Below are positions 33,129 to 46,000 of a stretch of DNA of 64,000 bases, piece by piece. Origin of the DNA: Pogostemon cablin (Eukaryota > Streptophyta > Magnoliopsida > Lamiales > Lamiaceae). The stretch is taken from positions 13,366,036 to 13,430,035 of the forward strand of contig CM043012.1 of the NCBI GenBank assembly GCA_023678885.1, read 5' to 3'. The number at the start of each line of letters is the position of its first letter. The stretch's first letter is position 1. The position numbers were made by a program, and so were the translations under genes. The notes under the pieces are model-generated. The model worked only from the letters and a program-made list of their open reading frames with translations, had not been told where the DNA came from and did not search any database.

Positions 33129-33733
33129 CGAAAAAAGTATTCATCTTTTGTTTATTTTTTATTTATTATCTGCGTACGGGTGAAGAAATATATGGTACGT
33201 AGAGGTGCAATATTGATGAAGAGAAACGTAGAGAGGGGGCCTGTTACATGAATTTGCATGATCATAAGTTAAATAGTCCTATCCTATATAAAGCATATTC
33301 ACTTATTTTCATTGAAATTCAAAAAGCCTATTTATTACAGGTAATGTTACGATTTCGTAGGCATTGTGGTCCTTTCTTTCTTATCATATTATTTTCATAC
33401 ACAAGTCATCTGAATTAAATTTAATTATAAAGCGTTATAAAACCATAAAAATTCAACTTAGTAGAATGGTCCACTTTATATGGATCTTTTTGTTTATTTT
33501 TAATGAGTTTTTTTTTCCACGTGGCGCAGCCTTATCGATTTTTGACGTGCGGGTCCTCATTGATTTACTATGGAGTAATGTTTTTTTCTTTTTTAAATTA
33601 ATATTTTTATTTATTTATTTATTTATTTAAAAATAAAATATACTTATTTTTAATTATTAAATCTTTTAATTCTATAAATAAATTAATTAGTATCAAATCA
33701 AATTATATATATATTGAAAAAAAATTCATAATA
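33129..33733. other. Intergenic, no gene seen
   Basis: A plus-strand frame at 33364-33630 is low-complexity Phe/Leu/Ile and is not supported as a gene. The end (33640-33720) matches about 940-1010 in inverted orientation, so it belongs to the repeat family seen at the left of the window. Confidence 0.5.
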
Positions 33734-33956
33734 CTCCCTCCGTATAAAGATGATATTTTTTCTATTTTGGGTGTCCCACCCAAAGAGACTCATTTCCTTT
33801 TTTACACACATGGGACCCACACGCCCCACTAATACAATTAAAATATGGAATTCACACTCCTACTAATACAATTATCAACTACACATTAAATAATAATACT
33901 CCTGAATCCACGTGTCATAAAGCGAAACCCAACCTCTTAGTGAGGGACAGAAGGAG
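33734..33956. mobile_element. Stowaway-like MITE
   Basis: Starts CTCCCTCCGTATAAAG and ends GGGACAGAAGGAG, with TA on both sides (33732-33733, 33957-33958). Length 223 bases. The fragment at 1-106 is the same family. Confidence 0.8.
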
Positions 33957-34832
33957 TATTTCATATCACCCTACCTATAAATAAGACTTTCTGGTCATTT
34001 ATTCAAAATACATATATTCGATTCTTAAAGAGGAATTGGACTTTTCTTCAAGTTCCTCTAGAGAATCGATACAAGCAAATATAAAATTTATTTCGATGAT
34101 GCGATAAAGTAAAAAATTTATTCATCTCTAGAGAGAATCGATTTAAGTATTTTTCAAAGAGAAATAAGAGACAACTTATATAATAAAAAGTGATACTCAA
34201 TTAATAAAAAGTGATAATTTTTTTTATGAACAATTTATAATATAAATAAAAAGTGATAACATTTCATAACGGAAAGTGATAACATTTCACTAATAATTTG
34301 CCTTGTAAATAGCCGTTGAAATTTGAATTATTTATGGGCAAATACCACCTCTAGAGAAACGTCATGAAGCATAATTGTAAGATATATCATGAATTATTTG
34401 AGCATGATTTACTATTAAATATAATAGTGAAATTTCAATTATCTTAAAAATTAAAATTAAATTCTAAAAATAAAAGTTAAACACTTAATAAATTATGAAG
34501 AGTATTGATAGTCATGTTTGTTTTTGTTTTTTATATGATAAATTGTAATTCTATATCAAATCAATCAATATGCAATGAGTATGTAAGTATGTATAAGATA
34601 ATATTAATAATTTATGTGAGAGAAGTGATGGATGGAGATAGAGAAAGGAAGAAAGAGTATTAATTCAAAAGAAAAAATATACATAAAATGTGGGAAGGTT
34701 AAATATTAATAATAGGACTTGTGGGTGTATTGGGCGATTTTTATAATTTATGTGTGGATTTTAAAATTTTAAACCTAAAATTATTGAATCCCAATCAAAT
34801 GTAGCCTAAAAATTATGATAAGAGATAAACCC
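33957..34832. other. Intergenic; inverted relative of the 0.44-0.9 kb repeat, no gene seen
   Basis: 33960-34150 matches 841-915 and the ATCGATT-rich block in reverse complement (ctataaataagactttctgg against the caaaaagtcttatttatagg region). The rest is AT-rich without coding frames. Confidence 0.55.
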
Positions 34833-35080
34833 TTAGTACGCATCATTCATTCTTATGTATCAACGGGTGCAATAAATATTTTTTCAAATACTCTGGAATG
34901 ACTTTATAAGATTAATAAGAAATAATAATCCTTATAATCAAAAGTGATAATTAAACCATTAGTACGCATCATTCATTTTCATGTATCAACGGGTGCAATA
35001 AATATTTTTTCAAATACTCTGGAAAGACTTTATAAGATTAATAAGAAATAATAATCTTTATAATTAAAAGTGATATTCAA
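34833..35080. repeat. Tandem duplication, 126-base unit
   Basis: agtacgcatcattcatt at 34835 recurs at 34961. The following atgtatcaacgggtgcaata and ggaatgactttataag / ggaaagactttataag stretches repeat with few changes, so the duplication looks recent. Confidence 0.85.
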
Positions 35081-35150
35081 TTAATGAAAAATAATAACGA
35101 TCATGTGAACTATTTTATGAATAATTCGTAGTATAAATAAAAAAGTGATA

Positions 35151-35915
35151 CTCCCTCCGTCCCAAATTCATCTTCACGTTTACTGTAAATACGGAGCCCA
35201 GATGTCAATGGGCCGGGGCGGGCCGGGTAGTTGAGTACCAGGACCCTGACCCATTCTTTCGTCGCGGGTCTGGGCCGCCCGGTGACCCGTACAGGGCGGG
35301 GCGGGTCCGCCCAGCTTTTGGCCCATTCTGTTTTTTATTTTATTTTAAATATTTATATCTATTATAAATAATGTGTAATATATATTATTTCATTTAATTA
35401 GTAATTATATAAATAGAAATATCACGTATTTTATATTTAATTAATCAATTAAGCAAATATATTTTATAAATAATGAATATAAAATAAAAAAATATACATG
35501 TTATACACATAATATGTAATATAATATAAATATTAAATGGGTCTAAACGGGTCCAAACGGGGCGAAACGGGGCATCACTACTACCCAGGCCCACCCCATT
35601 CTTGATACGGGCCAGGTCGTGTCCGCCCCAAATTCACGGGTCAGGGCGGGTCCAGCGGGCCGGGCCATTTTTGATATCCGGAGTTTAAGAAAATTCACTT
35701 TTTGACTTACTTTTTGATGTAGTATAGTATTTTTGGGTAATAAATAAATGATAAAGTATGTTATATGTGTGTTAAAAAGGTGATGGCGAAGTTGAAACTA
35801 AAATATGTTAGAGGGATATTAGTTAGTTGTTTTTTCTTTTTATGGAAGTGTAAAGTTGAATTTGGGACGGATCAAAACGAAAAGTGTAAAGTTGAAGTTG
35901 AGATGGAATGAATGA
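35151..35915. mobile_element. Stowaway-like MITE with a nested GC-rich hAT-like MITE
   Basis: The outer ends are CTCCCTCCGTCCCAAATTCA and, near 35900, GAGATGGAATGAATGA. At about 35197-35678 it is interrupted by a block with GC-rich ends (ggccggggcgggccggg; ccagcgggccgggccat) and an AT-rich core. The insert ends are roughly inverted repeats (agatgtcaa...; ...ttgatatcc), and CGGAG appears on both sides. Many plant hAT MITEs have this gggcgggtc-rich form. Confidence 0.6.
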
Positions 35916-36822
35916 TATTTTTAATGGGAGTGACTATTTACACCCCAAATATGCTAAACGTACTCCATAAGTAATCAAGATTAAAATATCCTTATTAAAA
36001 AGACAGAACTAACTTTATGAAATTTTTAACATTCCCCCATAAACTCTAATACGTAAACTATGTATCGTCATTCAATATAATACCAATTTTTAATTTTTTA
36101 ATGAAGCAAGAAAACGTCAAGAATGAGAATAATCAAGAAATTTAAATTATTTCCTTTGCGTATTCAGTAGATTTACACCCAGTGAATAAAATTAAACTAT
36201 ATACCCAACGTGTTCCCTGACTGTAATCAATCAATCTCAAAATATATGATTGTAGGAACCGAACATTGATTGTGATTCATCAGCTTGAGTAACATATAAT
36301 AAACCACATCCGCAATCCCCACTTGTCTCTGCGCACCACTGAATTAAAGAGGATGATGCCAGTCATATAAACTACATTTATAATTTATATTATAATTTGG
36401 GATTAAGGACACACATGGATTTGGCAGTGAATACGCAAATGGACGTCATATACTTGCACACAATTTTAGGATGTCTCTCCTACACAACAATATAAGTAAC
36501 TTGCTAGAGTTTATTTTGCACCACTGTCTTCAACAAATACAAGTGTGATCTCTCTTAAACTTCAATGGCTTTCTCTCTGTGATCTCTCTTAAACTTCAAT
36601 GGCTTTCTCTCTTGCGTGGTTTTACAAATTCTTATGAATGGGTGAATGTTTAAATTTAAGGGTAAATATGTCTTTAGTGGGGTATGTTTAGTATTATGCA
36701 TATATGTTAATCAATTATGTTTGGGTATATATAGTAATTGAGGTATGTTTAGTTTAATTGGGGATGTGAATAGCCGCTCCAATTTTTAAATAATAACTAA
36801 TTACAAAATATATAAAATTGTC
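35916..36822. other. Intergenic with a small duplicated start-codon region
   Basis: At 36545-36612 a 34-base unit, gtgatctctcttaaacttca plus ATGGCTTTCTCTCT, occurs twice in tandem. The second copy continues ATGGCTTTCTCTCTTGCGTG for 13 codons to a TGA. It looks like the 5' end of a lost gene. No further coding sequence is visible. Confidence 0.45.
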
Positions 36823-37233
36823 GATTTTAAAACCAAAAACATCCCACAACTTTTTAATTTTTTTCAAAATGGTCCCAAAATAGTTAAAGTTTTTGATATA
36901 GTCCCACAACTTTTTAAAAAGTTTAGATTTCATCCTATACTTTATTTTTTCTCCAAATTAGTCCCATAACTTTTAAAAATTCTCCAAAACCATCCCAAAT
37001 TTTAGTATCTTTCAAAATTTTGCTAAGAACCATCCACTCCTTTTACTGTCTTGATTCTAAAATTTTGGACGGTTTTGTAGAATTTTCAAAAATTATGGGA
37101 CTAATTTGAAAATAAAATAAAATACAGTACGAAATCGAAACTATAAGTTGTGAGACTAAATCAAAAACTTAAAATATTTTGGGACCATTTTGAAAAAGTA
37201 AAAAACTCTGAGATGTTTTTGATTTTAAACTCT
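36823..37233. mobile_element. MULE-type MITE with 9-bp target duplication
   Basis: AAAATTGTC flanks both sides (36814-36822 and 37234-37242). The ends GATTTTAAAACCAAAAACAT and, reversed, GAGTTTAAAATCAAAAACAT are long inverted repeats. They continue through caaaatggtcccaaaa on each side. Confidence 0.85.
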
Positions 37234-37437
37234 AAAATTGTCTCATCATAATACGGTCAAACGTCACTAGTGACATTCTACTCTTTCCAAATAAAAATGG
37301 TATATCCAAACTTTAACACTACCAATTGCAGATCCAAATTGATAAAATTTATCTGAATCATGAATACTTTAGGTTGAAATAGGATTTTTTTTTTCTTTTT
37401 TACTTTGTAATTGTTGTAACTTTTCTATTTTATCTTT

Positions 37438-37688
37438 GGGTTAATGGCAAAAAAAATCACGAATTTTACTCTTATTACAAATTAATCCCCACTTTTGAGA
37501 AATTGCAAAAAAAACACCACCTTTAAGTATTGTTGCAAAAAAAATCCCAAAAAAAATCATACTTTTAATTAGAAATTGGGTGCGTTTTGCAACAATACTT
37601 AAAGGTTGTGGTTTTTTTTGTAATTTCTAAAAAGTGAAGATTAATTTGCAATATGAGTAAAGTTCGTGGTTTATTTTGTAATTAACCC
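37438..37688. mobile_element. MULE-type MITE with 9-bp target duplication
   Basis: TTTATCTTT flanks both sides (37429-37437, 37689-37697). The ends GGGTTAATGGCAAAAAAAA and, reversed, GGGTTAATTACAAAATAAAC form long inverted repeats that nearly meet in the middle. Confidence 0.85.
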
Positions 37689-37805
37689 TTTATCTTTTAT
37701 AATATAATATGATCTATTCGCCAATCCATGAAACTTTAATACATGTGAAATTAAATAGGTTTTCTGGTAAATTAAACTTGAATTGGGCTTTGGCTTCTAT
37801 TTATA

Positions 37806-38056
37806 CTCCCTCTGTCCCGCATTAAATTTTACGTCTTTCATTTTGGATTGTCCCAAGTTAAGGTTTACATTTCTTTTTTTGTCATGTTGGGCCTACACAA
37901 AACAATTAATTATTCCGATCTACACACAACACTAATACAACTACCCACTTTACACTAAATATTATTTCTCTCACCCCACTACATATTAAAATATTATTAT
38001 ATCTCTTAATCTCCGTGCAAAAAGCAAACGTCATTGTTAATGTGGGATGGAGGGAG
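37806..38056. mobile_element. Stowaway-like MITE
   Basis: Starts CTCCCTCTGTCCCGCATTAA and ends AATGTGGGATGGAGGGAG, with TA on both sides. 251 bases, among the best-preserved copies here. Confidence 0.85.
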
Positions 38057-38229
38057 TATATGATTTTTTAACGGGCTTTATTAAGAATTTTGAAAAACTA
38101 CCTGATTTAATATATAAAAAAAGAAGCAAAAATGTCACTTTTAATAGTTCATTTTGAAAAAATGCCACCCACTATAATTTTTTTTTTGAAAAAATGTCAT
38201 TTTTTAAAAAATTTTGTACATAATTAACC

Positions 38230-38953
38230 TTAGTTTGCGACCTCAGCAAGCATTCTTTCGAGTTCTTCGAAAGGTTTAAGACAAAATGCCTTGTTTAAAT
38301 TAACAGTGTTAAGCACACGAACAAGCTTATCTTTGGTAACACCATACTGAAGCAGTAAGGCTCACTTTTTTCTCAAACCCTAGCAGAAGCATTGGAGTTG
38401 TTACATTGAACAGCTTCTCTATTTGGATAGGATCAATTTTCCCTTTCAATTCTAAATCATTAAGAAAAAAATCATAAAAGCCCATCAATTTCTTTTGATA
38501 CTAACACATCAGGTCGTTTGGCAACTAATCTCGAAAGAGCAAGATCAGTTAATCCAGAAGATTGCAACAATTGAATTCTACTGCGAATAGATTCAAAGGG
38601 AGTAAATTTTAGAGCTGCATCGAAAATTGCTTTAGTATCTTTCTCATTGAGTCCCATTTCTTGAAACAAGGAATATAACATTATACCTAAACAAAACAGC
38701 AAATAATAAGAGATGTTAGAGCAAATTAGTCCATTATTCTACTTCCAATCAAATTAAATGGAAGGTAGTAAGTCTTACTGGAGTTGGGAAGCAGGGTTGT
38801 GGCGTTGAGAGCGAGAGCGCCACAACGGCATGTGAGAAATAGACGGGTGTCAGAGAACTTGAGGCGGAGAGGGGTGAAAGCACAAGTTGTGGTGTAAAGC
38901 GGCGGCGTTTGCAATCGAGAAGTAATGGGCAGAGAGAAGGAATTGGTAGCCAT
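38230..38953 (-). pseudogene. mTERF-family protein, truncated and frameshifted
   Basis: Exon 1 starts at the ATG at 38953 (MATNSFSLPITSRL), a Ser/Thr/Leu-rich stretch like a plastid transit peptide; an upstream ATG at 39007 is also in frame. An intron fits at 38687-38778 with a GTAAGA donor and a TTTAG acceptor. Exon 2 reads YSLFQEMGLNEKDTKAIF and LQSSGLTDLALSRLVAKRPD, typical of plant organellar mTERF repeats. A frameshift near 38475 is followed by NDLELKGKIDPIQIEKLF, and another break precedes GVTKDKLVRVLNTVNLNKAF. A stop at 38230 follows LERMLAEVAN. mTERF proteins bind organellar nucleic acid and are usually several times longer, so most repeats are missing. It is closest in feel to the mTERF5/MDA1 type, but this is unproven. 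Confidence 0.75.
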
Positions 38954-39007
38954 TGATAAGAATTGAAGGTTGAAGACTGAAGGTGATGGATAGATACTGT
39001 CTGCCAC

Positions 39008-39617
39008 CGGTTCGGTTCTTTTTCTAATTTCTCTGCGTTTTTTACTTTTTTATTATTCTCTTTAAATTTAAATAAACATGTTTTTCATTAAGAGTTAGTC
39101 TCTTGTAAACCAGGTCTACATTATAAACCTTTGTAAACCTCTGTGGGAAGATCATATGGTTTACATCGTATACTCGATTTATATAAGTATTGATGTCTTA
39201 GTAAAGATTATTCTTGTGAGTTGTGTGTAGAGATCGTCGGCAGGCCAGCCGGCCATGAGCACGGTGGTAACAGGCTTCCCAAAATGCCAGCTCGGGCTGG
39301 GAGCACATCGACTTCTACTATAGTTGAGAATTGATGTTAAAGGATAATCAAATTCAAGCCCGAGCTCAAAATTGTCAAGAAAAAAATATATTGAACTCGA
39401 GGTTGAAGTGAATGGTTTGTTGAGACTCGCACGAAGTTTCACAAGTATGTAAAGTAATTTGTTCATTATGTTTGATCATATTTAAATATTTCATTCGTAG
39501 ACATAAGAACATTTCGTTTATAAGTACTTAATGTTATGCGTAAATATTAAATAAATAAACCAACAAAAAAAATAATTATAAAATTTTTTTAAAAATATTT
39601 AAATATTCAAATAATCA
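39008..39617. other. Intergenic, no gene seen
   Basis: Would contain the promoter of the mTERF relic. I see no clear TATA or other element. A minus-strand open frame at 39179-39466 has no recognisable features. Confidence 0.4.
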
Positions 39618-39626
39618 CCTAAATTA

Positions 39627-39873
39627 GGCAAAGACTTGTGTGAGACCGTCTCACGTAAGGGCTTAAATGAGACGGCCGAAAAGTGATTACTTCTATAACG
39701 AAAAGTGATACTAAATTAATGAAAAGTGATAATGCAATTTTATGAGTAATTTATAGTGTAAATGGAAAGTGATAACATATAGCAAAAGTGATAATATTTT
39801 ATAGCGAAAATAATAACTATTTTAAAAAGTGTAAAATAGTCTCACGTGAGACAGTCTCACGTAAGACCTACCC
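39627..39873. mobile_element. MITE with 9-bp target duplication, GTCTCAC family
   Basis: CCTAAATTA flanks both sides (39618-39626, 39874-39882). Very similar to 26256-26508, including gaaaagtgatactaaattaa and cgtaagacctacccc. Confidence 0.85.
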
Positions 39874-39882
39874 CCTAAATTA

Positions 39883-41131
39883 TTATTATATTTGTGTTTT
39901 TAATATTTAATTATTAAATGCTAATAATAAATAATAATATATACTAATGAAACATAGTAATAGCAAATCATTAACGAGCCCAACGTTCAAGAGCTTTTGA
40001 GTCGAGTACTTAGAGGCTTGAGTTTGGTTTGATAAATTATTCGAGCTCAAAATTCGAGCTTAGTTGGCTCTTTAAGATTAACGAACGAATTAAAACACAC
40101 ATTTTATTGAATCAAGACTCGATTAGTCCACGAACTGTTTAGTTTGCTTACGTCCCTAGTTGTACGCAATGGTTTGCTAGTTTAGTGTTGATTTTTTTAG
40201 GGTATAAGTAGATAAATATTAACCAATGGTCCGATTCCATAATTTAACGAAACCGTGGTGGTGTTACTCGAGACACCGAAAAATCCAACACTGAGAAGGT
40301 ACTTAGTTGGAGGTAACGAGTGAGGTTAATAGAAATGGATGTATATTTATTTTAATTGTTGATGTTTGTTTGACCTATTGAAAATTAAAATTCCTCAATC
40401 ATTCTCATTAATTAATTAAATAATAACTACCCTCCACACCTCAATCACTTCAATCAGTATCAATCTCATGGTGAATTATTACCATTAAGAATTCGAAACA
40501 TGCAAACCCTAAATATTTAGCATGCGTAGTTGAGATTTGAGTGTGATTACAAATAACAGCAAAGCAAATTGGGCGTTGGGCCGGCCCATTGGGCTTGTTT
40601 CATCAGTTTAACACTTGCTGGATTTTGCAAAACACTCATTAATAAAAACTACCATATTTAATCGGATCCAAAATGTTCCATTTATGTCCAATTCCACTAC
40701 AATTGCATAGTAACATATCTTATATGCACTTAAATAATAAGGCATCACCAAATTAGTATGCCCAAAACCCAACCCGAAGATGACAGGCAAGGACAAAACA
40801 ATTGTACAAAGCAGAAAATTTTGCAAAATAATCTGAACTCTTTGGGAGGGTCATGACCTGAAAGCCTCGATACGTGCTCCTTGAAATTAATTTGGAGCTC
40901 AGTTGACTTCTGGTCAGGATTCGCCGAATAGCTTTCTCATGTTTTCTTCTGACAAGACTTCAGATAGCTTTTGGAAACACTTGTTCTATTTTTCTTACTG
41001 GTATCTATGCTCTTAATAAGAATAACAGATAAGCTTCCATTTTCTAAGTTCCTGCTAAACCAAAATATGCAGCCAATGTAAAAAAACACGTTATTGAAAG
41101 TTCTTGAGAAGGAAAAAAAAAAGCATCTCCC
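39883..41131. other. Intergenic and probable 3' flank of the next gene, no gene seen
   Basis: Mostly AT-rich. At 40574-40597 there is a cluster of GGGCC/GGCCCATTGGGC words, similar to plant site-II (TCP-bound) promoter motifs, but no coding sequence starts next to it. Open frames here are short and featureless. Confidence 0.45.
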
Positions 41132-43014
41132 TTACGAGTCTGACTGCTTCTTTTGAAGAGCGCCAACAACTTTGTTCGCCGCAGGATTGTGAATATCTAA
41201 TGTGTTGGCCTGATTAAATACCTGCAGAGCATATAATAATATGCAACGGATGAAGATTGAAAATAAAATCATATAAACATGTATATCAGGCAGGAGTATG
41301 CACCACTTTGAAACATGCTCTTATTCCCTTGGCATTATCCAGGTGCAACAAAAAGGGATGCATAACTTGAATATGGCATTTTTGAAGTGTCACAGACTAA
41401 ATAAATAATATTGTCTCTCAACAAATAAATGGCATAAAGGAGAAGGTACTGTGCTAGAGAAAATAAAATGCAAAATATAACAGATTCAAAGCATCAACAA
41501 ATGATTTCTTCCATCATGCATTGCGCAACCGAAGCAATTATTTCCATGAAAAGCATTTCAAAATCCAATTTACAATGAAGCTACCCTATATCAGGATGCA
41601 TCAGAGAGAATTGTTAGATCTTGTCAACCACTGTCAACGTAAACCACACAATTAGTAATTAACCTAGGCTGAAAGAAATACTAATCAGTAAATTGATCGT
41701 CACCATTCAACCTTGCAAACACATGAACGTCTTATTATAAGCTATTGGAAGCTACAACCTCAATGCATTTACCAGAAAGCCAGAAGTTGATTCCCCAAAA
41801 TCCATGCAATACTCTAAATAGTTTACAAAGATTGTGTTTTGGCCTCATAAATGCAAGATCAATCAAAATCTAATCGCTATGGGCATATACAAGTAAAGAC
41901 CATATAGTCAATCCACTTTGTATAATTGCATCACATTGAACAATTTAACAATGAAACCAGCATGATCCTTATTCAAATAAGGGATGCCCATTGATCATGT
42001 ATCCAATCCCCATAGACCGCAGAATATAGTCCTGCAGTATAGACTTCATATTAACATTAAAAAATCTATGAATTTTCTCATTTAATGACATCCCCTCTTC
42101 CCGACAAACAACTACTCCATAATCTTCACAAAGCAAATTACTGTTTATGCCAAAACTAGGCATCACTATCTATACCAATGGAATCTTCACATCATATATA
42201 AACATCAACCTACTCCATCAAAGTAGAAAACTAACGAAATCATTAAATATGTGCTTGAAACAAAATATCTACGAGGCAAATACAACTGAACAAGAAAGCA
42301 TAATCAACAATAGCTACTAAACTTACTTCATTCAATGGTATCCCACACTGCTCTCCTCTCTTGTCCGTTTTATCTAATTTCCATTTCTTACCTCTGTCTG
42401 GATCCTCCTCGGATCCCCCAGTCAATTTCCTCTTCTTCTGCCTTCCCACAAATGTACTCTTCCCCTTTCTATCTCTCACTTTCCACACATTTTTCTTCCT
42501 ATACAACAATTTCTCGAATTTCCATGACTCGAAGCTAGTATCAATAACCATTACTTCTGTCCGCGAGAATCCCACCAAATTCCCATCCCTGGCGACCCCC
42601 ATCTCCTTCATTTTCCTATTCATCAACCTTTTTCACACCCTCCACTCCGCTACTATCGCCACTCCACAAGAGTGTGACCTTTCCCAAAGCCACATTGTCA
42701 TTATTGGAAAATGCACAGAGCCTAGGGATTGTCTATTTCCGAGCGGATTTTTTGAATTTTGTTGAATTACGACATTTATCCCCAAAATAGAATAACTCGT
42801 TGAGAACATTGATCATTATATTGAACAGTTGTCTATCCTCATTTTGAGCCGAATCGGATATCGAGTCGGAATTGGATTTCTTGTCCGGTACTTGAGGGGC
42901 CAGAGAATAAGTGTTGTTGAGGAACTGTTCGAGATTGGTGACGCTGTCCCCCGGGAAGCCTTTGGCGCTCCGTAGCCGGTCCAACCAGCTGGACCTGGAT
43001 TTTCCGCAAGTCAT
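41132..43014 (-). pseudogene. Two-exon basic protein gene of unknown function, disrupted
   Basis: I start at the ATG at 43014 (MTCGKSRSSWLDRLRSAKGF). Exon 1 runs to 42327 and exon 2 is 41132-41221, encoding VFNQANTLDIHNPAANKVVG and ending QKKQSDS. The intron has a GTAAGT donor and a TGCAG acceptor. Exon 1 reads NLEQFLNNTYS, then a TAG at about 42731 where the frame would otherwise continue RK-stop-TIPRLCAFSNNDN. One more frame change occurs before 42626, after which GNLVGFSRTEVMVIDTS and KNVWKVRDRKGK follow. The protein is Lys/Arg-rich, suggesting a nuclear role. I recall similar uncharacterised plant proteins but no function. One stop and one frameshift with intact splice sites suggest recent loss or sequencing error. 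Confidence 0.65.
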
Positions 43015-46000
43015 CGCCGGAGGGATTACGAAGAGTGTGAGAAAGCGTTGGTGCTAAATAGGCAGAGCCTCGACTGTCAAAAAAGTCAGTGCTGGTGGCC
43101 GTAGATTCTCTCGAAATTGTTGTATTCATTAGTAAATAATACAGAAGTTTTGATGAAAGGAAGTACTACCTGATGAACTACTGCAGTTCTGAAATGCAAG
43201 ACTTGAAGTACAATGGATAGAAGTTCCTTTATTTCTCCTCAGGGATTATCATAAGTCAGCAAACATGTTGACAGTAAGACTTATGCAATCATCTGGCCAT
43301 ATGTCATGGGTAAGTGACCGCATGAAAATGGACGGAAAAATAAAATAAAATCAAAGTTAACAACAAAAAAAAATAGAGTAGAGAGAGAGATGTATCTAAA
43401 ACCATATGTAATGTAGAGAGAGCTAGAGAGGGCCAAGCATAACATAACTCAAGGTAGTCGTATAAGAATATATTGTGCATAATAAGAGAAAATTTCACAA
43501 AATATAATTCAAGTTTCAGTGAGATATCAACAAATTAGGGTAACACGACTCAGGAGAAAAGTCATGATAGATCTAACAGCATTTAGTTTTATGACATTGA
43601 AGAACCCATCTTTGTCTGTTATAACAAAGTTTTGATGGTCCAACAGCTATAACAGTCCACTGATCATTGATCAAAATACTCTATTAATGCACAGAATACA
43701 ATATTAATAATCCAAAAGTGAAATATATAAAATGTTGTCCAGAAGCACGTATAGCCTCAAATCTATCCACTCCAAACAAACCCAAATCAGATAATGTGAA
43801 AAGTCCTATCGGCTAACCATTTGAGTAAAGTTCTAATATGACCATCGCCCTCCGAATATTAAAATATATTGTCTTAGAAATTAAAACATACATTTTTGAT
43901 CAAGTACCTGAATTGTACTCTAGGGGTTGAAGTTGCTTTGTCCGAGCCTTCTCAACGAGCTCCTTCCTTTTTTTGGACAACAGATAAAGATCAAACTATT
44001 AAAAAAATAGCAAGCTAATCAGAAAAAGATGTAAAGTTAATAAATTCAAAATGATTATAATACTAACTTTTTAATTTTACATTCAAATCAATTTTGAGAA
44101 TTATGCATGAGAGAAAACTTATTTTCATTTTTAAGAGGCTTTATTTTTTTTTTTCAAAAGTAAACAGAAAAAGGGTGCTTTGTTCATTTTCAGGCTTTAT
44201 ATTTGTTGTGACATTTTAATTTTATTTTCTATAATTTTATCAATTACGAAACTATCTAATGATTGAGATTTGTTTCTAAATTAGGGAAATCCTTTGTAAA
44301 AAAATTAAAAAAATTAAATATACGGGGGAGTTCAACAGTTGAGCCATTTTTAAGATTTAATGTGTTGTGGATTTAGGTTAGTGCATTATCGTATAGCAAT
44401 ATACCTCCATCAAATGTCGGATCATGGGCAGCTTTTTTGGATTTAAGTAGTAACCCAGCTCAAAGCAGTAAAAACGTTCCATGCACATTCATATATATGA
44501 ACCATTGAACTAAAAATGCATTATTCTTGTCTTGGAAAAAAAAAAAAAAACTAAGCGTAGAAACAATAGAACAAGCATAATGATTCTCCGAATTCAAAGA
44601 GCTTATCTTCTATTGTACACTAAATAGGGTAACCCCATATAAGTGAAATACTATGCCATGCAGAATCTGTTCTAATGCAAAATTAGTCTTATTTATTTAA
44701 CTTAGCATGCACTAGTTTTCATGTATTGTTAAAACTCTAAGCATACCACCATAGGAGTACCATTTTGAATTATTACAAAACACTATTTCTTTGCAGATCA
44801 ACAATGACCTTGATTGACCTCAAACAAGTATAAATATAAATCAATGATACCAGGAATTTGGTGCACAAATAACTAATAGTACCACACTCTGTCCTTCCTT
44901 TTCTAATGTTTTCTTTCTTTTCTTCACCTTTTCTCCCAATCCAGCAAATCAAACATGTTAGTCATGTCCAAGGCATCCTAGACCCAGACTCAACGACTAC
45001 ATTAGCTACATCATTCATTTCTAATAAGGTGCAATGCTCCTATAACCTATCACTTCATATCTACAAGTTGATTCTAGTTTAGATACAATATGAAAATTAT
45101 CAATATGTAATATTGACTTCAACCTCATGTTTTAGTAACAACTAACAGGGAATCAAATTAAGAACTTCAAATTACTTTTATACCATATGTTTCTAGAGAT
45201 ACATATCATTATTTCCAAGTTTGAATGCAGTTCATCTTATGAGTTCATCATTGATTTTATATAGTCATGCACTTTCAAATTAGAAGGAATTGAGAAACTT
45301 GCAAGAACATAGATTATATGGTCATTCAGCATACAAACATAGAATTCAAGCACATGAACAGATTCACAACATCCCAAAATTAGCATAGATTGTTACCGAG
45401 AAGCATATAATCTGACAATAAAAGATACCAAAATACTCACATTTGGTCCTCTCACAGTAAAGAAAGGTGTAGCGTGAAACAAATAACCAGGTTTACCACA
45501 TCAATCAACGAAATTATTTTCACATATGAACAGAGTAAAAATTAGCTAAAAGTTACCCGAAGGGTTTAATTACTCTTATCTGCTCATCAATCAGCTGCAA
45601 GAGATGCAATTACGAACCACCAAAACTACCCATAAGTCCCTTAGAGAGATTGTTTGTCACAGACATTACGGAAAACATTGTTGTTGCTTTACAAAATATA
45701 CTTCCATGTTTGAAATCATCATAGCTCAAATTAGCATGAAACTAGATCATTTCGGTCATGTCTTTCTCCCCATAATATTCATCAATCTATTAATTCACAA
45801 CAAAAAAGGTCGAAATTCCAAATGAAAAAGATTAAATTTAGTTATAAAACAAGCTCTGGGCAAGGTTCGACAGACTAACTATAACTAAAACAACATCAAA
45901 GGGAGAAAGGAGATCTGGAGTGGAAAAGACGCAAGATATCGACAATAACATACCACACCCAAACTCAATAATAAAAGGATCAACTATAATTCATTATTCA

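Noticed and set aside
33364..33630. 88-residue plus-strand frame
   Set aside because: Low-complexity Phe/Ile/Leu end in AT-rich DNA with no support.
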